Shown: positions 50,301-62,274 of the stretch, piece by piece
Layout: the number at the start of each line of letters is the position of its first letter
How positions within the stretch are numbered: the stretch's first letter is position 1
Source of the DNA: Arabidopsis thaliana
Taxonomy: Eukaryota; Streptophyta; Magnoliopsida; Brassicales; Brassicaceae
DNA length: 64,000 nucleotides
NCBI RefSeq assembly: GCF_000001735.4
Contig: NC_003076.8
Location: forward strand, 26,353,835 to 26,417,834
Reading direction: 5' to 3'
Notes under the pieces: generated by a model
The model's database searches: none
Seen by the model: only the letters and a program-made list of their open reading frames with translations
What the model was told of the DNA's origin: nothing
Position numbers and translations under genes: made by a program

Positions 50301-50857
50301 ACAAGAGGGAAATGTAACATGGAGTCACCTGTTCTTCATGCGGGTTTTCAAGTGAATGATCACATGGAAGAAACTTGAGCGAATTAATTTTGTATATAGG
50401 ATGTCCCAAAAACGAGCCAACAGATTCGCTCTCTGTCACAACTACTAAGTAGGATCCTGAAATCAAATAAGAAAATTTGCTCTTGGTTCAAATGAAGATG
50501 AAAACATTCACAAATAGATTAATTATTCGATAGGATCTCTGAAATTTCACCTGCCAGGAGCTTCAGCATCCCAACCACACCGAAAATGGAGCGGATTTTA
50601 GGGACACGCAAAGAGTTGCATTCTGCTACTTGATCTGAGACAGGCAAGAGGATGCATTACACATACATGCATAAGAGAACAAAAAGATTCCAATATAACG
50701 AGGCAAAAACAGGAAACACACCAATGAGCTTCATGGAGCCGTCAAGACGACTAATATCCAAACATGAAGCGGAGGAACCATCGGTTGGCTCGATGACGTA
50801 CTGATCAGGGAATTCCCACAAACGCAAGCCAGAGTGTATCTTGAGCCTACTCACCAT
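47359..50857 (-). CDS. SAC6: SAC-domain phosphoinositide phosphatase SAC6
   Basis: 20 exons in transcript order: 50857-50722, 50634-50551, 50456-50329, 50226-50132, 50019-49962, 49888-49832, 49747-49714, 49632-49552, 49434-49328, 49203-49117, 49049-48972, 48875-48805, 48714-48616, 48532-48433, 48351-48243, 48158-48086, 48005-47912, 47818-47726, 47635-47569 and 47489-47359 (593 aa). The SAC catalytic motif [12 protein letters not shown] holds the CX5R signature (Cys394-Arg400). Two C-terminal hydrophobic spans ([17 protein letters not shown] and [18 protein letters not shown]) match the yeast Sac1 tail anchor, so ER location is expected. The enzyme should dephosphorylate PI4P and related lipids (family knowledge). 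Splicing is unusual: one AT-AC U12-type intron and one GC-AG intron are both needed to rebuild conserved SAC sequence. Confidence 0.95.
48352..48432 (-). other. GC-AG, stop-free 81-nt intron in SAC6
   Basis: Donor CAG/GCTAGT and acceptor ATGCAG/AGT join DRTNVTQ to SMIGRK, the order conserved in SAC phosphatases. The 81-nt intron has no stop in the reading frame, so retention would add 27 residues immediately after the catalytic loop. No GT donor yields a usable frame. Confidence 0.85.
49633..49713 (-). other. AT-AC U12-type intron in SAC6
   Basis: In transcript sense the intron starts ATATCCTTTT, the exact U12-type 5' splice site. It contains TTCCTTAAC, the exact U12 branch-point consensus (genomic 49643-49651), and ends CATCAC eleven to twelve nt beyond the branch adenosine. 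Removing it gives VIQGSFHSFQ, the conserved SAC sequence, with Ser198 split by the intron. No GT-AG solution fits. Confidence 0.9.
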
Positions 50858-51298
50858 GGCTTCCAGCAAGAGGAAGAAGAACCAATCACCTTCTTCGTTA
50901 CGAGATTTGAAACTAGTAGGCGAAATGAATTCCGCTCAATTAAAATGGCCTTCAAGGCAGTGAGAGTGAGACCCGTTCAAATTGATTCCGTACATAACGG
51001 TTGACCAATAACAACAAGTCGACGACCGTTATTATTATACTATCTTTGTAGTTAATTTTGCGTTGACTTTTTTAGTTTCATTAATTCCGATAATCAGCGG
51101 TTTTCTGCATGATTACAATAGACTCCATTAAAAATGGCCCAACAACTCAATTCAGTGGCTTATCCTTTCTTTACATCTGGACAAAAAGTGTTTTCTTGAC
51201 TTTTAGTGTTCATTACACAAAAACGAAGGACTTAAACACAATGTCGTATGTATGTGTATGTATCTTGGCCCAAAAGAATGTGTCCAGTGCCCACCCGA
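50858..51298. other. Intergenic: SAC6 promoter and GRIP 3' flank
   Basis: SAC6 leader and promoter on the left, GRIP 3' flank on the right (both genes on the minus strand). No additional gene is supported. Confidence 0.45.
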
Positions 51299-54200
51299 CT
51301 ATGAAAACGAGAATCTTGAGAAGACTGATAGACCTGAACCCTCACTTGCCGGACTTGGAGTCGCCTCTGTTGTTGTTGCCGCTGTTGTTGAGCTATGGTA
51401 GGCTTGCTGACACTTCTGGATCTCCTCTGGACTGAACTGCAGCAACATCCCCACTACAGGTAGTAAAGCCTCCACTTCACCTGCAATTATCACAAGTTAA
51501 TTTACCCCTAAAACATCTACTTCGTGAATCCACCTTTAATCTCCAGGTTTTTTAACCTGTTTCTAGCAGTTTTAATATCACATTCTTTAGGTATGTCATA
51601 TCCACGCCTTCTCTCTTCTGTTTTCTTTCCATCTCCCTCAACTCCGTCTTTAGCACTGCTTCCTGTAATTTAGCATACCACCGGAAGTTTGAAATAAGAT
51701 CCTAAGAAACTGGCAAAGCAACCAAACTCTCGTGTAATCACATACCTGTTGACTGTGAAGACGGTTTTCTCGTTCAAGCTCCTCGATTTCCTCCTGATTC
51801 AGAATAAACAGTTACTAATTGCAACATGTGCAGAAACAGATCAATGCAACCAATTCTACTACACCTGAAGAGCTAAAATATGGCGCTGTGTCTGTGCTAA
51901 CTCTTCTTCTCTCTGAGCTTGTTGCCTTGCCAATATCTGAAATTTGATTATTATGTGTCATGATTAGCTCTCACTGATTTGTCCCGTAGGCCATAGCATT
52001 ACATTTGAAGGAAATTAAGTTCTAGGATTAAAGATCGCTCCTTGCTCACACAAGCAGACAGCTAACATTACAAAATCCTACCAGAATCTGGTGCTCTGCT
52101 GCAGAAGTGCTCAAGTTAGATACATCCTGCTGTTGTGACTCTGAAACCCCGTTTAAAGAAAATAATAGGTTATTGATGACAGGGAACCCACTGATTCATT
52201 CATATAGGGAGCCCTTATTAAAAAAATATGGTATCAGGAAAACATCTTGTACCTGTGTTGTTGTTCCCATAGTGGTGAACCTGGGATGGAGATTTGTTCC
52301 ACTTAATGCCACATGAAGAGTGAAAAGTTTCAGTGCAAATTAAATGAAAAGTTACTAGCGTAAAACCAAAGATAAAAAGGAGAAGTAAGGTAATAAGCAA
52401 AAAAAAAAAAAAAAAGAACCATCCACATACTACTGGTTTTGACTCCATAGATTTTCGAAGATTTGTCATCTCATCCACAAGTCTCGATATCTCTCGATCC
52501 TTCTCCTCAATGAGTCTATCTGCAAGCTCACGTACTGATTCATGCTCCTCCTGCAGGTATGTCAGTTAGACAAAAAAACTTTTTTATGAGTATAACAAAA
52601 AGTGATTTACCTTCATTCGTTTATTCCGCAGTTTGGCATTTTCTAGTTCTTTTTCTATACCTTCTGCAGGTGAGGCTTCATTTTGAGCGGTCAAAGCTTC
52701 ACATCTTCCTATAGATTACTGTAGCCTTTTAGGAAGGGAATTTCAATTTCCAAGAACTAATGAAAAAACCGAATTTAGATTTGAATCAATTACGTCGCCA
52801 TGTTTCTTCTAAAACCCGAAGGTCTTCTTCCCAAGCTTGTTTCTCCGCCTGATTGCGAGCAACAGTGGAGTCAAGCTTCACTTCAAGACTTTTGATCTGC
52901 TCGCTGGCATCTTTAAGTGCTCCAGCTCTGAAATATATATGAAACAAAAATAGCTCAGACGACCAATATATGTCTGAAGAACTCCATAACCAGTCCCCTG
53001 AGAACACCATTTCTCAGTTGTTTTCTCTGGCAAATTGAGGAGAATGAGCAGCCAACCTCCGGAATCAAACATGAAAAAGATTCAGTGTCAATATATACCT
53101 CTCTTCAAGTTCTTTCTCAAGGCTAGCCAAAGCACTCTGAAGATCTTGCTGTGCCCTATCCCTCTCTGCAGATACCAAATATACTTCTTTTTCAGCTTCC
53201 TAACACCACCCAAAAAGATAATTAGTTGGTAAGCACCTTGGCAACCATCTAAAAATATCTCCATCTTAAGATTCTAGATAACTTACCTTTAGAGCTTCCT
53301 CAAGAGATTTAATTTGTTCAGAGTCTTTAGCTGCAGCCAGCTCCATGTCCTTCTTTTGCAAAAGCGCGTGAGCACGGATCTTGTAAGAAGAGAATTCACT
53401 TTGGAGCCGGTTGATCTGTGAACAGTTACAAGGAATTCAATATGGTTAAATGAAGACTAGCTAAAGCAGAACATTCCTTAAAGCTCAAAATGGCTCTTTG
53501 ATTCCATAATAATTCACGTTATGTGATTAAGAATGGATGACTAATAAATTCGTTCACCTAACCAAGGCTACAATAGTTTCCAAAAGAACCAAAAGAAAAC
53601 TATGTACCTCTTCTCTTGCACCTTTGAGTTCCGCATCTTTTGTGCTTAGTATCTGGGTCTGCATGGACATTTCAGATCCCAGCTGACCTGACAATTTATA
53701 TGAATGAAATGTCTATAGTCCATAGACAAAAGTAAAACATAACTAGATTAGTTCAACGTTTATGAACTCCGTCAATTACTTCTCATTTTAGCCACTTCGA
53801 TTTCGGCCTGTAAGTAGTTGCTTTCAGCGATTTCCAGTTTAGATTTAAGGGCATCGCATGAAGCTTCCCAAGTCTCCTTTTCCTTTTCCTAAAGGAACAA
53901 AAAAAAATCATGGCTTCTATGAATTACAACAAAAGAAAATAGAGGAATTTATATGGCCAAACAAATAGAAACTCTAAACATGCTGTCTGATGACAGACTG
54001 ACGCCTTAGATCATGTTTACAATTATCTATACGCACTCCTATATTCATTCCCTGGTTAAAACCATGCTAGTAAATCTGCTAAATGATGGAAATCATTTGA
54101 CGAGTAGTATGCAAAACAATGTCTTAGAATATACGAATGGGCAACAATAACGAAGGACAAATGACAGTTGGCATCAGAGAGTCCTGCGAATCCATCTTTA

Positions 54201-56054
54201 AACATTCCACTTACATTCTCTGATTTAAGGTGTGCAAGCTCTCCTTTAAGAGTTTCTGCAGCAGCCCTTAGCCTTGCTGCTTCGCCAGTTGCAGCTGCCT
54301 CCATCTCTGCAATTTTAGATTCCTTCTCTGCAAGCAGTACCTAAAAGAGGTGTATACTTGGTGTGAAGAATTTATCACTTATTTCAAACTATTCTCTCTC
54401 GCTCATTTGAAAACCAAAGCACATCATCCAGTAATAGAACTAAAGAATTTAGTCAAAAGACTAACCTGCAGCGACGAAATGGTTTCGGCTGCTTTGTCCC
54501 TCTCAGATAGAGCATCTACGACCTGTGCTTCCAAACCCTCTAAGTTCTGTCAAGAAGGTGGAGAGAAGAGAAAACCTTGGATGTCATTAGCGGAAAATGG
54601 TGGCTCATAGCATATAAGAAGTAACACAATCGCTGATGCTGACTACCTTTTGATGCTTGGCTGACAACTCAGTAACTGCAATTTGCTTTCTCTCTTCCAC
54701 AGCTTGTAATTGCTTTTTCAGGTCCTCCAGAATCTAGGATTAAAGCAAGTACGCATATGAAGCAGAGTATACAGAGCCATCCCTCCCCCCCCCCCCCCCC
54801 CCCCCCTCTCTCTCTCTCTCTCTGTCTCTTTTGTCTCTCTATTTTTCTATATATTGCAGACTAGTATTACAGAAAATGAAAGAGATCAAACCTGGTCCTT
54901 ATCAAGAAGTGACTGTTGCAATGTCTCAATCTTATTTTCTTTAGGCTGCAATGAGCCACGTAGTTCCTCGATAGTATCCCTGAGCCTGTGTAAAGAGAAA
55001 ACTCCAGTACTCAAATTCTTAGAGGTAGCTGGAGAAGTGGGAAAGGCGACATTCATTTTATACAATTTCTGTAAAAATTATCTTCGAATTATTTACTTGT
55101 TATTGGCACTCCTTAGTTGTTGCCTCTCCGCATCCATTGCTTTAAGTGCTTCATTCGCCTGTTGCCTAGTGCGTTCCAGCTCTTGTTGCATGGATGAGTG
55201 TTGAGAAGATGCTCGTTCAGCTGTTTCATTCACTTCCCGGAAACGGGCGTCGAGATCATCTTTTTCCTGAAGATAGCAATATAATATACCACTGAGATTA
55301 AGACAGCACATAGCAGCGAAATCTATATGTCTGAAAATGCAGCATAGAAATTCCGAAATAGTATAAGATGGTTTTTGAAACTCACAGTAGCCTCAAAGTG
55401 GCTAAAACAGAAAGCATTATAAAATGTAGAGAAAGACATTCACCTTTTGGATTTCTTGAATGCGTTGTTTAGCCCTTTTGTGAAGCCTGGTGAATTTGGC
55501 GTCCAGGTCGGCATATTTCTCGTCGCGCTCTTTGATTTCCTGGTCCAGTTTCTGTTCAACTACACCAACAATGTAATAGCACAAGTTGAGAAAAGGCAAA
55601 CACTGGTTCCGGTCAATGAATGAGCAAATAGAAAAGATGGCTTCTGACCTTGGGAAAACTTAGAGGAGTATTCTTGGGATTTAGCATCAGCCTCAGAGTA
55701 TGCTTCCCTTAGATGCTCAAGAGCTTGCTCAGCTGCAACTCGAGTTTGTTTTTCCACATCAATTTCTCTGCTCAATGATGCGACCTGTTCTTGAAGTTGT
55801 TTCAGCTGAGCAGAGTCCGCTTCCACTTGCTCAGCTTTCTGGAGAGACCTACCTTGCGCTACCTCATCCTTGAGTCCCTCAAATTGGGATCTGAGAAAGT
55901 CATTTTCTAATCTCAGTTCAGCAATCATTTGGAGTAGCTGATCACCATTTTCTGTCAGAGTCTCGTTGGAGGCATCATTTAACTCTTTATCTTCTTTGAT
56001 CACATGGCTCTCCTCTTCTTCTCCAACCACATCAGATTCCTTGTCTTCGGACAT
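51299..56054 (-). CDS. GRIP: GRIP-domain golgin (Golgi tether)
   Basis: 20 exons in transcript order: 56054-55649, 55559-55444, 55266-55097, 54985-54892, 54733-54647, 54546-54466, 54340-54215, 53888-53780, 53687-53608, 53415-53287, 53199-53099, 52927-52794, 52708-52611, 52550-52431, 52301-52253, 52140-52082, 51936-51865, 51793-51746, 51662-51557 and 51480-51299 (788 aa). An acidic N-terminus is followed by nearly continuous heptad coiled coil (about 35-700), then the GRIP domain at about 712-757 (VDMTYLKNVILKLLETG). The conserved Tyr in TYLKN contacts the GTPase ARL1 on trans-Golgi membranes (family knowledge). The Ser/Thr-rich tail ends SVFSRFSFS. The intron between exons 4 and 5 holds a C22 tract. 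Confidence 0.96.
54785..54822. repeat. C22 homopolymer plus (TC)n tract in a GRIP intron
   Basis: 22 uninterrupted C residues (54785-54806) are followed by an alternating TC run to about 54822, after CATCCCTCCC. It lies in the GRIP intron 54734-54891, so the transcript would read (GA)n then G22. Long G/C homopolymers are very rare in this AT-rich genome and are mutation-prone. Confidence 0.95.
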
Positions 56055-56722
56055 CTTGGCAGAGCAGATGTCAGAAAGATGAACCCAGACACTCAAGAGA
56101 GCGACGACAACTAGTAAGCGCAAAATCGGGATTTGAATCAACAATCAAAAGAGAAAGGAGTCAAGTCGTGAAATTCGAATAAACCAGCAAAAGCAACGCA
56201 AGGAGAAGAGAGATTTGAATGTAATCAGTGCCAGAGAAGAAGCTTACCTTGAGGTGAGGGATTAGAGAAGAGTGTGGAGGCAGAGAGAGAGAGGTCACAA
56301 ACAAGGAATCACGATTTCGAAATATTGGATCGGATCTCAACCCAAAGGTTAAAAACGTCGTCGTCTCTTTCCCGTCGATCAGTGAGACGGTAAAACGTTG
56401 ATCTGATCGACTGACGAAGAATGGTAAGAATTGTGTAAAGGGTGTTTTACTAATGAATAATTGCATTCAGAAGCCTTAAACCTTTTGAAAATTCATCAAG
56501 TAAACCCAAGACGAGGTTAGCTAAAATGATGCCGTTTTGGAATGGTAATATGAAAATATGAAGGACAGTCCGAAAACAGCTTAGCCCATAAAGCAGCAAC
56601 TTAGGCCCATTATGTATTTGTAATATATGGCCCAATTATAATCACTTTCCCAACTAATTTATATAAAATGAAATTATTGAAGTCTTTGTCCAGTCAAATA
56701 TAATAATAAGCCATTGAAAAAA
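56055..56722. promoter_or_regulatory. Divergent GRIP / STR16 promoter
   Basis: The GRIP leader lies on the left, possibly with a 5'UTR intron near 56.1-56.25 kb. TTAGCCCAT, TAGGCCCAT and TGGCCCAA site II-type motifs sit in tandem at about 56580-56636. The STR16 start follows 100 bp later. Site II motifs of this kind often act in both directions. Confidence 0.5.
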
Positions 56723-57305
56723 ATGGCGGAGGAGAGCAGAGTCCCATCATCGGTGTCGGTAACAGTCGCCCACGACCTTCTTCTAGCCGGCCACCGCTAT
56801 CTAGACGTCAGGTACCGCCCCACCTTTCTCTTTTGACTATTTCAATCATCAACATAGCATCATTAGGATCTTGATGTAATGGGGATGATGAATATAGGAC
56901 TCCAGAAGAGTTCAGCCAGGGACATGCCTGTGGGGCGATCAACGTGCCTTACATGAATCGAGGAGCATCAGGTATGTTTTTATTTGGTTAGTTGATAACT
57001 GAGTGATGGATATAATTTTGTGATTGTGAAACAGGGATGTCAAAGAACCCCGACTTCCTGGAACAAGTCTCCTCCCATTTCGGACAATCCGATAACATCA
57101 TTGTTGGCTGCCAGAGCGGTGGTAGATCTATCAAAGCCACCACCGATCTTCTCCATGCAGTAAGCTCCACCACAAAGCTCTTCTTTCTGACTTTTACTTT
57201 GTTGGTGATATATAATTTGCGAATTTGCAGGGTTTCACGGGAGTCAAAGATATCGTCGGTGGCTATAGTGCCTGGGCCAAGAATGGCCTTCCTACAAAGG
57301 CTTGA
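56723..57305 (+). CDS. STR16: Single-domain rhodanese-like sulfurtransferase STR16
   Basis: Four exons, 56723-56811, 56898-56971, 57035-57159 and 57231-57305, give 120 aa. The protein is one rhodanese fold. VAHDLLLAGHRYLDVRTPEE is the typical entry, GACGAINVPYMNR-like sequence follows, and the active-site loop GCQSGGRS places the catalytic Cys at residue 80. The C-terminus KDIVGGYSAWAKNGLP is the usual closing helix. It transfers sulfur from thiosulfate in vitro for this family. There is no obvious transit peptide, so the protein is likely cytosolic. The small size matches the senescence-related single-domain STR group. Confidence 0.95.
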
Positions 57306-58619
57306 TGACTCACCATTCACCAAACATCTTTCCTTATCTCTTCGTCTCCTTCTTCTTCAATAATGCATCCTTTCCGCATGTAATCATCAATAAATGACCC
57401 TCCTTTCTCTTTGCTGTCTGATGTGATAGCTTGGAGGGAGGGGCTCATCGCATCTTTTTAAAATATATAAAAATACGAGTGTGTGTTGATTGCATCGAAA
57501 TCTCTATATATATAGTTTAAAAAAAAAATCAATTAGAAAGGAGAAAGGAGCATCCGATCAACGATTATATCTACAAGATTGTTACCTTAAAGGTCCATCT
57601 GTTCTTGGCAACAGACAATATATGTGTATATATTGAGTGATCGATGAGTACACAAAGACAACAACACCATATCAACAACTCGATCGTGTGTACAAAACAA
57701 GTGGTGTGACCTAACGAGGCAAACTTCAAAATACGAGAGAAGCGACGAGAGAGGACTGAGATATTGACACGGCTCAATCAGATGAGTTAGTAAAAGAGAA
57801 TCTGAGTGAACCAGGCCAATATCAGAGGGACTCTCTCGGAAACATAGTGTATCTGTTTTGTAAAAGAAACAAGAACGCAAGTGAGAGAATGTCTGTAACT
57901 GTAAGGAGATTAAGAAGAAGAAGGGAGTGAATGTGCAACTGCAATTCTGCGAAGCATTTAATAACTCTGCTACTCTCAATGCACCAAAGCTGGGCCACCT
58001 CTTTTATTTTTCTAACTTTAACCCGAAAACCAAGTGAATAAGGGAGTGTTGTGTAACCATCGTTTCAGGGGAAATCATTCACGTTTCTTTTAACTTACTG
58101 CTTAGTCTTCCACAAGTAGACATTTATGAAGGCACAACAATCCACATCTCTTCTTTCCCACTGTATGTAACCGTCCCTCTTTCGTTTTGTCTGCTTCTGC
58201 CCTCAGTTTCTTTCTCCTAAATAATCTTCTTATCGCCAATTCAATAAAAATACTATACACACTTAAAGAAATGCATTTCATTTAGTCTTCTTCCATTTAC
58301 ATTTACACATTCCCTCAGGTTATTCATACATCTTTCATTTACTTTGAATACATCCTGCGATCCCATCAATCTAAGAGCTTCCTCTCAGGTACATGCGGTA
58401 CCATCAATCTATGAGCTTCTTATATTTCTCTCTCCATACCCTTGAAATCCACCACATTATATCTACATCCATTTCCTTTCTTAGCTCCTATTCTTTCACT
58501 ACTCATAGCTCTCAGGAGTTTCTACACCCTTATTATATACAACAGAGCTGCAACCAAAACAAGTTAATTATCAATGTCACTTCATTAATGCATCTCAATT
58601 ATCACCAACAATTGTCTTC
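57306..58619. other. Intergenic 1.3 kb between STR16 and the DUF151 gene
   Basis: Convergent 3' flanks. A 130-codon ORF on the minus strand (57587-57979) lacks domain character and was not accepted. A partial tandem duplication lies at 58358-58420. The right part is pyrimidine-rich. A noncoding transcript cannot be excluded. Confidence 0.4.
58358..58420 (+). repeat. Two-copy tandem repeat, 38-bp period
   Basis: A 25-bp unit close to CCATCAATCTAAGAGCTTC, with a GCG(A/G)T lead, occurs at 58358-58382 and again at 58396-58420, differing at a few positions. It probably sits in the 3' flank of the DUF151 gene. Confidence 0.75.
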
Positions 58620-60594
58620 TCACCTCGAGTTCTGAAGGTTCTTCAGTCTGTCCCTCCACATCGCTGCAAAATGTGATACAAGAAAAAAATGAGGAGTCTG
58701 CAAAGCACACTGGATATAGATGCCATCCAGAACAGTTTGTATACCTGCATCGATGTACCTTTCCTCTTTAGACGCCAAATCCATATTCCTCACTAATTTA
58801 AGCTCTTCCGATAAAGGATCTGGTCCATCGGGAGCGCTGAACAAGAACACCCACCATGTGGTTAGCAACTGTGACAGAGTGAGACAGTGTAACTAACCCA
58901 GGAGATTCATTAACAAACTAAAAACCTGTCAAGGATAACATTGAAAACAGGCTTTGCGCTCTGCGGTCTGCCTCCATAACCAATTTTGATAGCCTCTTCC
59001 AGCACTATTGCTTTGTTCACATATATTGGAGCCTGAGATATGACAAACAAAAACATGTTATCGCAGTATTCAAAAGGAACAGGTTAGGATTCCTCAGTTT
59101 GAGAAACAGAGAACCATAAAGATAGTGAGTTTAACCACATTTCGAAAGCAATAAATTGAGGAAAGCGTGTAACCCCCAGGTAGCATACCTGGCATGCTCT
59201 TGCAACATTGATGGCATCTGATGGCCGTGAATCAATGCATATAGCCTCAATGTCCCCAGGCTGCATGACACATGGTTAACCTTAGACATAATGACTTTTG
59301 ACAAAAAGTTTCCTAGCTAAGAGCATGTTTGCAGTCTTTAAGTTACCTTGCCAAGACATAGACTTGCATAATAAGTGTTTACAATTCTACCTGTAAGTTT
59401 CACCATTTTAACCTGTCAATAATACAGTACAGCTTATTAACTAAGTGGCAACCAGCTATAAATGTTCTAATTCGAGGTAGAAGAGGCAACATGTGTGTTG
59501 GAAACGGATAGTTTACTTCATATCCAAGTTTGTCGACAACAGCAGACACGAACTGGAACTGATCAGGGCATTCCTACAAGATAGAAAGAAAAGAAGGTTA
59601 AGGGGTGGAATAGAAACAGCAATCGTCAAAAAAGTGTAAAACATGAAGAGGGGATACCTCAGTGTGGCCTTGTAGTGGTACGTCTAAAAGTTTCTCAACA
59701 GCAGCATCCCCTGCAAGTGTAAGCGATGAAAGTTAGCAACGCTAAGATACATAAGAAAGAGCAACGTGTAGAAAGAATTGAGGTGCATTACCAACAATAA
59801 CAGGAAGCAAGTAGTCACCATCACAGGAGATCTTGAGAAAAATAGTGGGCTGCTTGAATTGACGGAGAAAGCCAAGTCCAATAGGGAGAACACCAACCCT
59901 GGATTCACTAGCTCTAATAGAAAAGGGAGGCAAAGGCCTAGAAGTTTGCCACATTGAATCTTGCCGGAAACCATGTCGCCGCATTTTGTAATGCATACTT
60001 GTCTCTGTTATTGTTGTTAAGAAAAAAGGAGCACAAGTTGAGCAATGAAATAAAATTGAATGGGCTAATGCTACAATCCCTTTTAATCAGCACAAATTGA
60101 ATTAAGTTGAGGTGATTAAAAGGGATCTATCTAGGTTTGTGGCAACAATAATAAAATGGAATCACAAACAAACTCCATAAAGGTAACCCTAAAAAAGGAG
60201 GGAAATCGCAATCAGAGTTGGGCAAAAGCAACAGACGTCACAGGGTACGAGTAAACGTCACCGGAAATTTGAATAAATAAGAGAATAGTCACATTTATTT
60301 GGAAATGGGAAAAGGTGGACCTGCAACGAGGACAGAGGCTTGGAGAAACTCGAGATCGGGATCGCCGAGGCCAGATCCGGAAATAGAGCTTCCGTCGCAA
60401 CAAATATGAGAAATCTTAGGACGGCGATGAGAACGCAGCGATTTGAGGTTCAATGGGGTGCAACAGCGAAAGGAGGAGGGTGAACTGGAGGAAGATGAGA
60501 GGGAGGCGGAGATGGAGCGTGAGAAGGTGGTGGATTCGGAGATGAAGATTCCCAGATCGGAGGCAGGAACACAGGAGAAGGCAACTCCGGGCAT
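58620..60594 (-). CDS. DUF151 / bifunctional-nuclease-like (BFN) protein
   Basis: Nine exons in transcript order: 60594-60321, 60004-59792, 59710-59658, 59573-59517, 59412-59347, 59260-59189, 59032-58926, 58836-58745 and 58663-58620 (325 aa). The DUF151/BFN core spans about residues 120-275, with FLKISCDGDYLLPVIVGDAA, GHTECPDQFQ, TGRIVNTYYASL and the signature IDSRPSDAINVARAC. Plant members (BBD) have been described as nucleases in defence and wound response. The C-terminus has a short coiled UVR-like end (EERYIDAAMWRDRLKNLQNS). The N-terminus is Ser-rich and basic, possibly a chloroplast transit peptide. The older name for this locus is 'wound-responsive family protein'. Confidence 0.92.
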
Positions 60595-61138
60595 GGTGGT
60601 GGTCGTTGAGAGAGAGAAAAAAGGAAAGAAGAAAAAGTGAAGCAGAGCACAAAAGTAGAAGAAGAATGATGGAGAGCGAGAGAGGAGACGTCAATGGCTC
60701 TTTTCTTTCTTTACCGGGAGATTTTTTATCCCTAATAAATAATGTTATTATTATGTTAATGATGTGGAGGATAAGGTTATGCTTTTTAAATCAAAACTCG
60801 TTTTGCTCTAAATTCTATAACTAAACTAAACACGTGGGTCTATTTGATTAGTATTATTATTTCTTTAAATGATGACGTGGACAGTTAAATGGATTTGGCA
60901 AATCCCCTGCAGATAACCAACATTATTCATTGGAATGCATAGTGATGGAATATAAAGGATGTGCCTAATTATTTTGACACTAATTAGTAGCAACAATAAT
61001 AATGCGTCGGTACATCACACCAGTAAATAAGCAGATGTGGATTTGGTGGTTTATGATCAGTGAGATGCCTTCGAATCATGTTACATTTCATCTTCCAAGT
61101 ACAACCTAAGAAAGTTTTTATTTTTGGCTTTGCTTATA
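60595..61138. other. Promoter region of the DUF151 gene
   Basis: AG-rich leader strand near 60600-60690, then an AT-rich promoter with a CACGTGG G-box at about 60831. No gene is supported. Confidence 0.45.
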
Positions 61139-62274
61139 TGTTAAGTTTACTGAACACAAGGCGTCGACTTTCCTTTGTTCAAACCACAAAACACAAGAAA
61201 CAGAATAGAGAAACAGAGAGAGACAGAACAGAGAGAGATTGTGTGTGTAAAAGAGAGACAGAACACAAGACTTTAGTAACCCAGTTCACCTATTAAAGGC
61301 TACGTCTGGGCCGAGACTGTGCTCGGAATCCACTAGATTGTGGATGTCAGAATCCGCAATTAGAATCTTGTGGTTGTTTTAACGGGGATCTTTTGGTCTT
61401 GTTAGACGAGCAATGATCGAATTGAAAAGAGAAGAATGTGCTTCTGAAATTTGTGTATAGTCTTCGTGTTTTTTTTATATTGTCACTTTTACAAATGTCA
61501 TCAACTCATATTTATACTCAATACATCGAATCGAACGTATTAAACTGTTTGTTGATTTCACGCCGCAGATCTCGCCTTATTTACGTCGTACGTTACGAAT
61601 CTCTAACTCGGGATTTAATGCGCAGTTTAAGTCGTGATCCTTCCGTTTCTTTATTAATGTCGGATCACCTGTTAAGCGGCCTGGCCCATGCTGGGCTGTG
61701 AATTGGGCCTAACTCGTCTTGAAGCCTATTGAATGCGGATTGCGCCGAAGTGGGCCGAATCCGACATCCACATAGATCACTTTGGTGTTTACAAACAAGA
61801 ACACGCAAGTGAACACCTAATGCCCTTCACTAGCACTTAGGTTCACTCTGTAATGTATCTTGAATAAGAGAATACAATGCTCTTAAGCTTATGCTAACAA
61901 AGTTTCTCTCTTCTCTCACACCTTAGTATAACTCGCACCACCCCTCTCTCTTTGCCTAGAGTTCCTCTTTATAGTGGAGACTCTAAACCCTTATGCCAAA
62001 AAAAACCCTAATCGCTGAGCTGTCACTCCTTAGGCTCTTCTAGATGACCCCAGACGCTCCTCCAAGTTTGAGCTGTCACAACATGACAATCAACCTTCCT
62101 TTTGCCTCCAAGACAAACAAATTTGTTTTTCTGAGTTTGCAGGAGGCCGTTAGCGTCAAGTGGTCCAAGGAACTAACTCAACCATGGTTTGCTTTAACCA
62201 TAGTTAGTTCTTCTCTTGCCATGTCATCAATGTCTTGATCATCAAGTCTCACTTTACATTATAGATAGTTAACA
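61139..62274 (-). mobile_element. Degenerate LTR-like sequence (Copia-type character), host of later insertions
   Basis: On the minus strand the region reads like an LTR: TGTTAACTATC start (upstream end near 62274), a CACTATAAAGAGG TATA box (61968-61974), then CGGCCCAGACGTAGCC in the 3' part and a TTAACA end at 61139. Ends are TGTTAA/TTAACA, a 6-bp inverted repeat. Subtracting the nested solo LTR and its duplicated TAGAT leaves ~0.7 kb. The 5-bp flanks (TTATA and CTTAG) do not match, so the boundaries are tentative. Copia affiliation rests on remembered similarity of the AGACGTAGCC stretch. Confidence 0.45.
61334..61777 (-). mobile_element. Solo LTR (434 bp) with 5-bp target-site duplication TAGAT
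   Basis: The LTR body is 61339-61772, starting TGTGGATGTCAGAATCC and ending GAATCCGACATCCACA. It therefore has TG...CA ends within a longer inverted repeat (TGTGGATGTC/GACATCCACA). TAGAT flanks it exactly on both sides (61334-61338 and 61773-61777). There is no internal region or partner LTR, so it is a solo LTR left by LTR-LTR recombination. A TATAAATA on the minus strand (near 61510) suggests minus orientation. Excising it rejoins CCACTAGATCACTTTGG, restoring the host LTR-like sequence. Confidence 0.88.

Noticed and set aside
57587-57979. 130-codon minus-strand ORF between STR16 and the DUF151 gene
   Set aside because: Composition looks like translated noncoding DNA, there is no domain or clear promoter, and I could not support it as a protein. 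A noncoding RNA remains possible.
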